From positions 1,800,001 through 1,864,000 of the forward strand of contig NC_045148.1 in assembly GCF_008831285.2 (NCBI RefSeq): a stretch of 64,000 nucleotides of DNA, in the 5' to 3' direction. The translations under genes were made by a program, and so were the position numbers. The notes below the pieces were generated by a model. That model was not told the DNA's origin. It worked only from the letters and a program-made list of their open reading frames with translations, and searched no databases. Positions 1 to 9,907 of this stretch are shown here, one piece after another. Numbering within the stretch: position 1 is the stretch's first letter; each line of letters starts with the position of its first letter. The stretch comes from Nymphaea colorata. Lineage: Eukaryota > Streptophyta > Magnoliopsida > Nymphaeales > Nymphaeaceae.

Positions 1-1531
1 CAGTGCTTTCCAAAGATAATGCTTCTCAACGCCACTAAGAGCATGTTTGATCTATAGTTTTTTTTTGGTATGCTTGATTTGCAAGAGTACTGCCGAGAAA
101 TATAAAATTGAATTAAGTCAAGAAAGGCATGAAACATCGAATATCAAAACACAGAAAATAAATCATGTAACACCATGTTCTAAGTTTGACAGGAACATTT
201 TGTTCCAGGAACACATGATCCAACAATGCTATGCTCTTATTTTTGAAAAGCATGTTTTCATTATTATATCATGTTTTTTGAAAAAAAAAAAGCTTAAAAT
301 TTGCAGAACACAACTTGTAGTGCTTAAAATGACATCGTTTTCCAAGCGACAGGATGCCCAAGTTACGGAGATATGTGTTTGATTACTTTGGATTCGAAAT
401 TCCAAATTTATGAATCTGATGTGGATATGATGTGATTTTTGGCAAAAAGATCATGATTCATCAAACGCAGGAACTTTAAACGGACTTACAATTCACAATC
501 TTTATTTTACTTTTTTGCATTGAAAAAAGATCGGATATAAAATCTTGTCTGCTCTTAAATCCATGCTTCTGGATCTCAAACACTGAAGTTTATGATGGTT
601 CTAGGAAACATGATTATAAAGCTCGGGTTCGATGGTGAACTCTTTTACCAAGGAGCCTCATAATTAAAACAATGCGTGCTTGTTCCAGGAAACATGATTA
701 TAAATTCATTTAATAATAAAACAGTAAATATAATCACAATATATGTTTTGAAAAAAGAAGACGGATTTTTCAAACATGTCTTTTGGAAAATATTTTTCTT
801 ATCAAACGCGCTCTCAAATATCTCACCAAACCTTTCGCAGCCACGAGTGCACCTTCAGCTGGACGTGGCTTCGTTGCTTAGCGTTGTTGAAATCGATGAA
901 ATTTGGCATGAATCGGCTCATCCGAATGAATGAAACTGCACCACTTTTATTCTCGATTCAAGACATTACTAGGCAACAATAACACTGCCAACTTATCAGA
1001 TTCATAAAAATGCCATAACAAGTGTTTGATGAATTTAGAAGAAATTCTTGAAATAGTAGCAATATGCTACAAGGCGTTTGATGTACTTAAAATCATGAAA
1101 TTTTAGAATCAAAATTCTCAATTTTTATGAAATTGAAACGATTGAACAAAGAACGTACTTTGTTTTCAGAATTTAAAAGCCGAAATCTAAAATTTTGATT
1201 CCATTTCAGTTTAAAGAGGAATGAATCATGATTCTATTTTTTTTTAATCAAAATTTCAAACCATCAAACACTTTCTTATTGTTGCCAAACACCCTCTTTC
1301 GTAGAACTTAACATTATTGTTCTTTAGTTTTACATTCTCATCTTGTTTGTTGTAAATTATATATATATATATATTAATCCGATTCACAAACGATTTGGAT
1401 TTGAATTTCAATTGAGCCGATTCTCTAAATCTTCTTGCTGTTCCCGTCTTCGCCATTTTAAAATATTACATGGCACTTTTTTCTTGTCACCAAAATTTGG
1501 TCCTTGCGCAGGTCGGCACCTGTCAACATCA
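1..1531. other. AT-rich intergenic region
   Basis: No supported gene. The stretch is AT-rich with frequent stops in all frames; the open frames are short and resemble no family I recognise. A short TA run lies near 1357-1374. It ends at the target site of the chromovirus. Confidence 0.6.
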
Positions 1532-1536
1532 GCATC
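1532..1536. repeat. Target site duplication of chromovirus, left copy (GCATC)
   Basis: The five bases GCATC directly before the element are repeated directly after it at 13415-13419. A 5-bp duplication is normal for Ty3/gypsy integrases. Its perfect state supports a simple, recent insertion. Confidence 0.92.
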
Positions 1537-4500
1537 TGGTGGGAACCCGGCTAGGACTGCCTAAGCTCGCTGCCGAATGCCGAACTCCCTTCCCAAGATC
1601 TCTTGGGGCAGGCTCCGAATAGGCTAAGTATTAAGAAGACTTTACACTCTTTCCCTGCCGGACAGCAACCCCGGCTTAATTTCCCAAGTTAGGACAGAAT
1701 TACAAGAGTGTTTCCCGAACCCAAATAGCCAATCCTACTACAAGAATGCTAAGGGGCTCAAGGCTTAATACAACCGCGACGATACAACTTAAACGCTCAC
1801 CTCACTCAACCACATTCACATCCAAGCATTCATCAAAAACATACATGCCTAAGCGCACAAACCACACCCTCAACCCCTAGGTGGCCCAGCCGCAAGGAGG
1901 TGTGTCGTCGGCTGAACGAGCCTCCGAGGACCTCACTATGCCGCGCGCCGTGTAGGCGGGTTTGTAAGCAAGAACACCCTCCCCGTGCTATAGTGGGACA
2001 GGGTACAAACCTCCTCGGAGCTAGTCCGAGCTATCCACCGAGGCTGGAAAACCAGAAACTAAGCCTCGGTACTCAGCAAATGCCTCCTCGCCCAAGCTGG
2101 ACAGCAAGCTCCACGACCCCAACTCACCGGTCGCTTGATGGCTCACGGTTCACCTCAGCAACAAGGGAAGCACGGATTACTGTTACAGCAAAACAGTAAT
2201 CGAACAACAGAGCCAAAGTATGAAATGCCTCACAAGATGCGATCTAAACCCCTCTTTGTATTCTGTTAAGGGGGAAGCAGGCGTCGAACTGGTGTCGACG
2301 AGCACCCTTCAACTCCAAGGTTGCGGCTCACGGACTGTTGCAGTCTATGCTAACAGGTTGCAGCCCATCCTCGTTGCAGCAGGGGTATGCTCCGCCAAAA
2401 CAAGTGCAAGCACGATCAAATCCAGGATATAATCAAAGGAAAACAAGGGATTCAAGGAGCTGAAATCACCAGAGATACTCGTTTCCCCAATATCGAAGAA
2501 AACGAGATCGGGGTAGCGTCGAGGCTTGGCCTCTGTTCTGGAAAACGAAGAAGACAGGTTCAGGCGCTGGCAGAGAGTGGCCTCCAGTCTAAAATTCGTA
2601 TAAAATCACAGGAGTCTCCAAAAATCCCCAAACTTGGTCAGCAACAAGTAGACATCCTCAGGAGTGGACGCTCCAAGTTTGAGCCAAATCCGACGAGTTT
2701 AAGGCCAGGTCGTTGAGCTCTGAAAATCGCGCACGTTCTGTCCTTCGTTCAGAAATGTATCAGGCGCAGAACAGCTTCAGGACTGCTGGAGAGGTCTTCG
2801 ATGGAAAAATCATAACAATTCATAGACACCTCCAAAAATCCTGAAATTTGGACTGTAGCAAGACCACTAGCCAAGGAGTAGACGCTCCAAATTTGAGCTG
2901 AATCTGAGCTGTCTAGGCCCCAGTCGTTGATCCCTCAAAGTCGCTGTAGTTCTGTCGCCTGTTTCAGGAAGAGCCGTCGTGCAGAAGAACAGCCACAGGT
3001 CTTCATATCGCCACTCCGCCTCAATGCGATCAAATCAAGAGATGAAACCACTTGCAATCGACAGATAATTAAATTTGGAACAAGCTAAAGTCAATAGATC
3101 ACCCGGTGATGCTGCATTCCCAATGTTCTAAGCGAATATTGGGTTACAGCCGCCTGTGGCGGAGAAACAGGGATGCTCGCCGCCGATTCCCGCCAGATTC
3201 AGACCGTCGCCTCCAGAAACGCCATCTACAGTCCGATCGACGTCAAATTTGGTGGAGATGATCTCAGGTATGTTTGGAATCTAATGGCACCGGAATCGTG
3301 AAGATCCAACGGTTGGATCGCCGGAAATGTCGCCGGAAACAGGAACTGGTCGGCGGAATTGCGTGACAGAACCTACTCCGACTTCTCAAGCTCGTAACTC
3401 ACTCAATACTGAACGGATTGACGCGATTCCACTTCCTATAGAAAGCTTGGTTCGGTGGGAAGCGAACAGTATCAAAATCCCCAAAAGTTATGGCCGATTG
3501 ACCCTTCGATTTAAGCTCGGATTGAGACTGGCTGTGGTAGGCCTGTTTCAACCGAATGCTCAAAAAGAGGCTCGATCATCCTCCAAACGACCCCCAAATC
3601 CATTCTCCTTCGCTTCGATCCTTCTTCAGATCATCCTCACGGATTCCAGAAGGATCCCACGGCATACAAACGAATTGGGAGGCGATTTACAGTCACTACA
3701 AGAGGAAATGACGCTGGAAAAACACACTTAGCTGTATTTCTGCTGAACGGACGATCAAATGCATCTCAGATCTTCACACCGCCGTGTAGGCATTGCGCGA
3801 AGGCTGGAGAATGCCTTCCGGATGGTGGATGACGCCTCTCGACACCCCTGTGGCTGAGGAGTCCGCACGGCATTCACCTTTGCTTCTGCTCGGGTAGACG
3901 ATGAAGAAGACAACCCGCCGGCTGCTTGCTTCGTTTCACCTCCTAGTAGAGAAAACCAGCGGAGGGTGTGGGATAATGTCGGGTTGCCAATCCGCCATTG
4001 ATGAATCTGAGGAGGCTGGAGAAGAACCTCAGATGTTTCACACAGAAATGGGGAGGAAGAAGAAGATGGAGGCGCAAGAAACGCGCGGGTGAAGAGAAAC
4101 CTGTTTCTATTAGAAACTTTGTCCAAAAATCATTAACAACTTAGGGTTAACTTCACAAAGACACTATTTAAAGTGTAGCATGACTCGGTTCGGTCTATGT
4201 CTCGAACCGGGTCGGTACAAAACTGAAACATAACTAAAAATGAAACCGGTTCCTACTAAAAACGCTGGATTTGGATCGGGTCCTAAGACGGGATCCTGTC
4301 AAAACCGCTCCGACTGACCCGTAATGCTGTAATCACTCCGTCTCGGCCTGAAATGGTCGGCTTGGGGCTGAAAACTCCTCCAACTCAGTCTCGGTCCACT
4401 GGGCATGTGTGGCTAGGTCGGTCAGCTGGGCCCGGACAACTCCAGCTCACTGCATCGGCTAGCCTCCCTAAGAAAAATGTTGTCCTCGCTGGAATGACCT

Positions 4501-5043
4501 CCGTGCGTGATACCCTCGGAACAAGGATCGGCCACCCGCCCGAGTGCTGCTGCTGCTAGTGGTGATGGTGGTGCCCGCTCGTTAGCCTCTCTAAGGTTTC
4601 CGCTGTGCACTCTGATAGCGTCCTCGCTCGCTACAACCTCACAATGCTCCAGGTGACCTCCAGCGTCGACGCTCTCCTGCGCACGGCACCCGTCTGCGTC
4701 CTCGATGCCCGGTAGTCGGCGATGTCCCTCGGCTGTGCGCTCGGCCGTGCCCCGAAGTTGTGCTGCGCCTGTGGCCGGCAGTGGCATGCCTCCGACGATT
4801 ACCTGGTGTGACGTTAGGCCTTGTGTGGCGTTATTAGCGCTACAAGCTGCACCATTCACAGTTAGTAAAGCCTCTCTGCCCCTTACACTCAGTGGCCAAG
4901 TCTCACCCTTACCAAGTCTCTCATGCCCATCTGGCGACAAAGGGTTCGCGCAGACAAGCTTAGCGCTATCGGCCTGTGGTAGTTGATGGGATTCGGCAGC
5001 AATCAAGGCTAGTCCCGGCCTAGTCCTAGGGAGTTCCGTATCA
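1537..5043 (-). repeat. 3' LTR of chromovirus
   Basis: 3507 bp, starting and ending TG/CA, equal in length to the other LTR. The polyprotein reading frame enters this LTR and stays open to 4422. A TTTAAATA-like stretch near 4165 (minus strand) could be promoter-like, but this is weak. The other open frames in it (3327-3731 plus, 3755-4126 minus) match nothing I know and are probably chance. The length is large for a plant LTR. Confidence 0.95.
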
Positions 5044-6377
5044 GATCCACCACGCTGAGACTGAGCTTGTCCCCAAGCTCTAGTAGTTGGGAAATCCTGG
5101 ACAATCCTGTCATATAGCTCCCATGATGTACCTGAATCTGGGCCGTCCCACTCAACTAAAACCTCATGTCTCTGACGCCCCTCTCTCTGCAGGTGCCGGT
5201 GACGAAGTATCCTATACGGTCTAGGCCGAAAATCTGGCAAAGGTTCAATAAGTTCTGGCAACTGACCAAAATGCGGCTTGAGTCTAGTTACATGGAAGAC
5301 CGGATGGACTAATGCGGTGGGTGGTAGTGCTAACCTGTAGGCTCCTTTGCCAACTCTTTGCAAGACCCGGAATGGCCCATAATAACGGGGTAAAAGTTTG
5401 GAATAAGGCTGTCCAAGCAACGATTTTTGTCGCATAGGTAGCCTCTTCAACCATGCCATGTCCCCAACCTTGAACTCTCGATCTTTGCGGCCTTTATCAT
5501 ATGTTTGTTTCATTCGATTCTGGGCTCTTACGATATGCTGCCTCAAAACTGTCAAGATCTCATCCCGATTACGGAGTGTGCAGTCCACCTCATCATCTTG
5601 AGCTGTCCCTACTTCATAGTTTGGAATGAGTGGAGGAGGACACCCATACAGTGCCTCGTAGGGAGTGATACTAGTCCCGGAATGGAGACTAGTGTTGTAG
5701 GACCATTCTGCCCAAGCAAGATACCGAACCCAAGTGTTCGGTCGTTCCCCCGCGAAACAACGCAGATAGGTCTCTAGTGTCCTGTTCACCACCTCGCTTT
5801 GCCCATCGGTTTGCGGGTGGTGGGCTGTACTGAAATGCAATGAAGTCCCAGCCATGCGCATATACTCGCGCCAAAACGCACTAAGGAATATCGAATCCCT
5901 ATCACAAACGATAGTGCTCGGCATTCCATGAAGTTTGCCGACATAGTCTTGGTATATCCCGGCAACCAACGGCCCATTGTAGTGTCTTGGAAGAGGGGCA
6001 AAATGCCCATATTTCGTCAATCTGTCCACCACTACAAACACCGCTTCCTTTCCTTCCGAACGTGGCATTGCATCAATAAAATTCATTGATACATCAGCCC
6101 AAGGTTTTGTAGGTATTGGCAATGGGTGCATCAGCCCGGGTGGCTTGGTTGCTTCATACTTTTCCCTTTGGCAAATCTGACAACTCCTCACAAACTCTTT
6201 GACTTCTCCTTTTAGACCTTCCCACCAAAATTGGGTTTTGATCCTTGCAAGCGTTTTGGCCACGCCTTCGTGACCTGCGGTGGTTGAACAATGAAAGTGT
6301 GATAGGAGCTCCTTTTTGAGGGAGGAACCGCGTGGTACCACAGCTTTGCCCTTTCGGTAAAGCACGTTCCCCTTCAT
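4422..6377 (-). CDS. Chromovirus integrase with chromodomain and LTR-encoded tail (second part)
   Basis: 651 residues in the same frame as the upstream Gag-RT part. It shows a zinc-binding H2C2 region (about 28-69, ending CQIC), the integrase core, a GPY/F-type segment (about 330-355) and a chromodomain (about 385-430) with the WEL signature. The core should carry D, D and E. The second (VCDRD, residue 159) and third (DGQSE, residue 195) are present, but the first, normally in SMDFI, reads SMNFI (residue 99, codon 6081-6083), which should abolish strand transfer. From about residue 445 onward the protein is encoded by the 3' LTR (207 residues), a low-complexity tail of no recognised family. 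The ATG at 6377 is simply the first Met after the stop; native translation would come from read-through or from a copy without the stop. Confidence 0.88.
   Translation of the reverse strand: MKGNVLYRKGKAVVPRGSSLKKELLSHFHCSTTAGHEGVAKTLARIKTQFWWEGLKGEVKEFVRSCQICQREKYEATKPPGLMHPLPIPTKPWADVSMNFIDAMPRSEGKEAVFVVVDRLTKYGHFAPLPRHYNGPLVAGIYQDYVGKLHGMPSTIVCDRDSIFLSAFWREYMRMAGTSLHFSTAHHPQTDGQSEVVNRTLETYLRCFAGERPNTWVRYLAWAEWSYNTSLHSGTSITPYEALYGCPPPLIPNYEVGTAQDDEVDCTLRNRDEILTVLRQHIVRAQNRMKQTYDKGRKDREFKVGDMAWLKRLPMRQKSLLGQPYSKLLPRYYGPFRVLQRVGKGAYRLALPPTALVHPVFHVTRLKPHFGQLPELIEPLPDFRPRPYRILRHRHLQREGRQRHEVLVEWDGPDSGTSWELYDRIVQDFPTTRAWGQAQSQRGGSDTELPRTRPGLALIAAESHQLPQADSAKLVCANPLSPDGHERLGKGETWPLSVRGREALLTVNGAACSANNATQGLTSHQVIVGGMPLPATGAAQLRGTAERTAEGHRRLPGIEDADGCRAQESVDAGGHLEHCEVVASEDAIRVHSGNLREANERAPPSPLAAAALGRVADPCSEGITHGGHSSEDNIFLREASRCSELELSGPS
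5044..5056 (-). other. Weak polypurine tract next to 3' LTR
   Basis: Read on the minus strand, the bases just before the 3' LTR are purine-biased (GTGGTGGATC) but interrupted by T and C. The position is right for plus-strand priming, but the tract is poor compared with typical plant elements. It also lies inside the coding frame. Confidence 0.4.
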
Positions 6378-6404
6378 GCCATGGTTTGGGATTGATCCCG
6401 GATT

Positions 6405-9400
6405 CTACTGAACCGATGCTCTAAGTAGTCTCAAACCTTCATCAGCCTCTTGCTCAATGACCAATCGCTGCCACAAATCGGTTTCCAGAACGGACAAGGT
6501 TAGAAATTGCTCTCCAAGTCTCGATAACGAATCAGCCGCCGAGTTTTCGGTTCCTTTCTTGTATTCGATTGTAAAATCGTAACCCAATAGCTTGGCGAGC
6601 CATCTTTGTTGAGTAGGCGTTGAGACCCTTTGTTTGAGCATATACCTTAAACTACTATGATCCGTTCTCACAATGAATTTGCGCCCGATGAGGTAGGGCC
6701 TCCATTTCTCCACGGCCAACACGATGGCAAATAACTCCTTTTCATATGTGGATAATGGCTTTGCCCTATGGGTGAGAGCCTTGGACATGTAGGCTATTGG
6801 GTGGCCCTTTTGGCTGAGGACAGCCCCAACACCAACGTCGCTTGCGTCCGTCTCCACCACGAAATCAAGTGAAAAATCTGGCAAGGTTAGCACGGGCGCG
6901 GCTAACATTGCTGCCTTAAGCTTTACGAATGCTTCCCTTGAGTGATCCGTCCAGGTGAACTCCCCTTTCTTCAACATTTTCGTCAAAGGGGAGGCTATAG
7001 ATCCATAGCCTTGAATAAACCTTCGATAGTAACCAGTAAGACCTAGAAATCCTCTCATTCCTCTCGGGTCTTTTGGCAAAGGCCATTGCTCCATGGCATG
7101 GAGCTTTTCTGGATCAGCTCTAACACCTTCCTTGGACACTATGTGTCCCAAATAGCCGATTGATTCTTGACCGAAATTGCACTTAGAAGCTTTTGCAAAG
7201 AGTTCATTCTGCCTCAAAATTTGTAGTGTCTTCCTTAAGTGGACAATGTGGTGCTCTAATGATCGGCTGTAAACCAGAATGTCATCGAAGAAAACTAGAA
7301 TGAAATCCCTCAGATGTGGTCTGAAAATATCATTCATACATCGTTGGAATGTAGCCGGGGCGTTGGTTAATACGAAGGGCATGACCAAGAACTCATAATG
7401 CCCATCGTGAGTTCTAAATGCAGTCTTGGGTACGTCATGCTTATCCATGCGTATCTGATGGTAACCAGCCCTTAAGTCAAGCTTGGAGAAAATGGAAGCG
7501 CCCGCCAATTCATCAAGGAGTTCGTCAATGACGGGTATAGGGTGGCGGTCCTTAATCGTGACTTCGTTAAGTGCCCGATAATCAACACAAAATCTCCAAG
7601 TTTCATCCTTCTTTTTGACTAACAAAACAGGAGAGGAGAAGGGACTGCTACTCGGGCGAATGATTCCCCCTTCAATCATTTCTTTTACCAATCTCTCTAT
7701 CTCCGTTTTCTGTGTAAACCCATAACGATAAGGCCTAACATTTACCGGTTCTGCCCCGTTTGATAGGACGATCCTGTGATCGTATGATCTTGGAGGAGGT
7801 AACCCTTTAGGTTCAGAAAAGACATCTTCAAAACCATCCAATACTTGCTGAACTTCCTTGGGAATGACTTCGGTCTCTGTCCCTTTTGGAGGTACATCAG
7901 TGGCTAACGATATCAGCCAGAGGGCTGGCTGTTGAGCTACGAGAGCCTTGATGGCTGCCTTCGGTTCTAAGTTGGGCTGGATTCCTTCGAGTGTCACTTG
8001 ATCTCCTCCTTCCCTCTCAAATCTCATCTTCATTTTGGAGAAATCCCAGTAGATTCCCCCAAGTGTCTCTAACCAATCAACACCAAGAACAAGGTCCATC
8101 CCTTTTATCGGAAGAACTAAGACATCTATCTTGTATGGGATCCCTTGCACGGTTATATCCATGTTTCGGCAAATGTGGACGCAAGGTAGCCTTGTTCCAT
8201 CTCCTACCAAGACCGTGAGTGGTGCTTGATCTTCCAATGTGCATCCGCTATCCTTGGCCGTTTCTAAACTCATAAAATTATGAGTTGCTCCCGAATCTAG
8301 CAAGATTGTGACTCTGTGCCCTTGAATGGTTCCAAGAACACGCATTGCTTTAGGACGGTTTGGGTCCCTCATGGAGTGAAGAACCTCATCCACCTTCTCA
8401 ATTTCCGTTGGGCACTCTTGTTCTACTGGTTGCTCTTCCTCAACTGGGATTGAAACCTCAACTTCGTCCTCATCCTCTACAACCACCATTAGCTGAAACC
8501 TCTTACATTTGTGTCCCTTGAACCACTTTTCCTCACATGACACACATAGCCCGGCTTTGAACCTTTCATCCCTCTCCTTAGCGGTGATGTAACGAACCGG
8601 AACATTGTCCCTAACGGCTGGACGTGTATCCCTCTTTGGAAACCCTTGTGGCTGTGGTTTAGGAGTAGGCCTGTTGAAATTCCCTTTGTTTTGGTTGAAT
8701 CCTCCGGTCTTAGAGAATTTCTCATACGCTGCCCGTTTGAGGAGTTTTTCCTCCATAACTCGTGCCCTTGCAAAGCAACTGTCTAAGTCTACATGTTCCT
8801 CGGATAGCATCTCAATTCTAATATCCTCTCTCAATCCCGACATGAATGCACCTATGAGTGCGGGTTCGGGCCAATCTCCAACCATACATGACATGTCCTC
8901 AAATCGACCTTGAAACTCCTCCACGGTAGTGATTTGTTTCATGTTGATGAGCTCCACATGATAGTTAGTATATGACGAGACTCCAAAGCGAGCGAGTAAT
9001 GCATTTGAAAATGTTTCCCATACCATGACCGGGTTTTTCCTCTTGTACGACCGATACCACCTCATAGCTGCCCCTTCAAAGTAGATCATGGCCGTTGTAA
9101 TTTTTTTGTCTTCCCTAACTTCTTGGCACTCAAAGTATTGCTCCGCTTTAATCACCCAATCTTGGGCGTTTTTGCCATCAAACTTAGGAAAGTCAACCCG
9201 AATGTTGGATCTGGGTTCTATGTTCCTTTGGCCCCTCTTTTTCTCACTTCTTTGTCCGATTCTCTCACTATCTTCATCTGAAATTTCTTCAAAATCATTG
9301 TCTACCAGTGGTTTGGAACAAGTTGCCATGTTAACTCCCATGGTCTTTTTATTTCCCATGTGAGCTTCATTGGTTTTGGGTGGAACTTGATTATCTTTTC

Positions 9401-9869
9401 CAATTTTAATCCCTCCAAAACTCGATGCGGCATGCTCTTTGGGAGCTTGATATGATGTGTGAGGCTCTTCATAAGGTCCTTTTCCCTTATCTTCTCGGTT
9501 GTGCCCATGATTAACGGATCTTTCCATACGGTCCATTCTTTGATTTAGCCCTTCTATACTTTCTGACAATTGGTCCATTTTATTCATTCGGCCGGTTAAG
9601 AAACCCAATTGGTGACTTATTTGCGTGAAGTTATCAGTCATACGAATCATAGCTTCCTCAAAGCGAGACAACCTCTCTTCCACACGTGATGGCTGGTCTT
9701 GCCGACTCATTCTTACTCTCATTTCCTCAAGTTCGGTTTCTATCCGTGAGAACTTTTCTCGGTTTGATTCATTCCTTCCGCTGCCCTCATGAAGTGATTC
9801 GGTGGCTGCATCTTCGACGCCCATTTCCATTTCCTGTTGCTCAACTCTTGAGTTCTTCTTCTTTGCCAT
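6405..9869 (-). CDS. Chromovirus Gag-protease-RT-RNase H polyprotein (first part)
   Basis: 1154 residues from an ATG 24 bases inside the primer-binding site. The N-terminus is charged and coiled-coil-like (about 1-215). A retrotransposon Gag domain follows (about 220-370), then one zinc-knuckle-like CxxC...GHxC motif (near 443) and the aspartic protease motif LLDSGAT (near 525). The reverse transcriptase has FCVDYRALN near 760 and FFDDILVYS near 860. RNase H starts near 1000 (ETDASDVG) and runs past 1100. The frame ends at a TAG (6405-6407), but integrase continues in the same frame nine codons later from 6377, so this is one polyprotein interrupted by a single stop. In RT the highly conserved MPFGL motif reads MPFVL (residue 833, codon 7371-7373), likely a damaging change. 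The protein would form the particle and copy the element RNA in the cytoplasm. Confidence 0.93.
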   Translation of the reverse strand: MAKKKNSRVEQQEMEMGVEDAATESLHEGSGRNESNREKFSRIETELEEMRVRMSRQDQPSRVEERLSRFEEAMIRMTDNFTQISHQLGFLTGRMNKMDQLSESIEGLNQRMDRMERSVNHGHNREDKGKGPYEEPHTSYQAPKEHAASSFGGIKIGKDNQVPPKTNEAHMGNKKTMGVNMATCSKPLVDNDFEEISDEDSERIGQRSEKKRGQRNIEPRSNIRVDFPKFDGKNAQDWVIKAEQYFECQEVREDKKITTAMIYFEGAAMRWYRSYKRKNPVMVWETFSNALLARFGVSSYTNYHVELINMKQITTVEEFQGRFEDMSCMVGDWPEPALIGAFMSGLREDIRIEMLSEEHVDLDSCFARARVMEEKLLKRAAYEKFSKTGGFNQNKGNFNRPTPKPQPQGFPKRDTRPAVRDNVPVRYITAKERDERFKAGLCVSCEEKWFKGHKCKRFQLMVVVEDEDEVEVSIPVEEEQPVEQECPTEIEKVDEVLHSMRDPNRPKAMRVLGTIQGHRVTILLDSGATHNFMSLETAKDSGCTLEDQAPLTVLVGDGTRLPCVHICRNMDITVQGIPYKIDVLVLPIKGMDLVLGVDWLETLGGIYWDFSKMKMRFEREGGDQVTLEGIQPNLEPKAAIKALVAQQPALWLISLATDVPPKGTETEVIPKEVQQVLDGFEDVFSEPKGLPPPRSYDHRIVLSNGAEPVNVRPYRYGFTQKTEIERLVKEMIEGGIIRPSSSPFSSPVLLVKKKDETWRFCVDYRALNEVTIKDRHPIPVIDELLDELAGASIFSKLDLRAGYHQIRMDKHDVPKTAFRTHDGHYEFLVMPFVLTNAPATFQRCMNDIFRPHLRDFILVFFDDILVYSRSLEHHIVHLRKTLQILRQNELFAKASKCNFGQESIGYLGHIVSKEGVRADPEKLHAMEQWPLPKDPRGMRGFLGLTGYYRRFIQGYGSIASPLTKMLKKGEFTWTDHSREAFVKLKAAMLAAPVLTLPDFSLDFVVETDASDVGVGAVLSQKGHPIAYMSKALTHRAKPLSTYEKELFAIVLAVEKWRPYLIGRKFIVRTDHSSLRYMLKQRVSTPTQQRWLAKLLGYDFTIEYKKGTENSAADSLSRLGEQFLTLSVLETDLWQRLVIEQEADEGLRLLRASVQ

Positions 9870-9892
9870 AGCTGCTCAATCAGCCCCAAGGT

Positions 9893-9904
9893 GCTCTGAT
9901 ACCA
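9893..9904 (-). other. Primer-binding site, initiator-Met tRNA
   Basis: On the minus strand the sequence is TGGTATCAGAGC, three bases inside the 5' LTR. It is complementary to the 3' end of plant initiator-Met tRNA, the usual minus-strand primer of plant LTR elements. Confidence 0.9.
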
Positions 9905-9907
9905 AAC

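Noticed and set aside
3327-3731. 134-aa open frame in the LTR (and its copy at 11698-12102)
   Set aside because: It lies within both LTRs, is on the strand opposite to the element's genes, and resembles no domain; probably chance.
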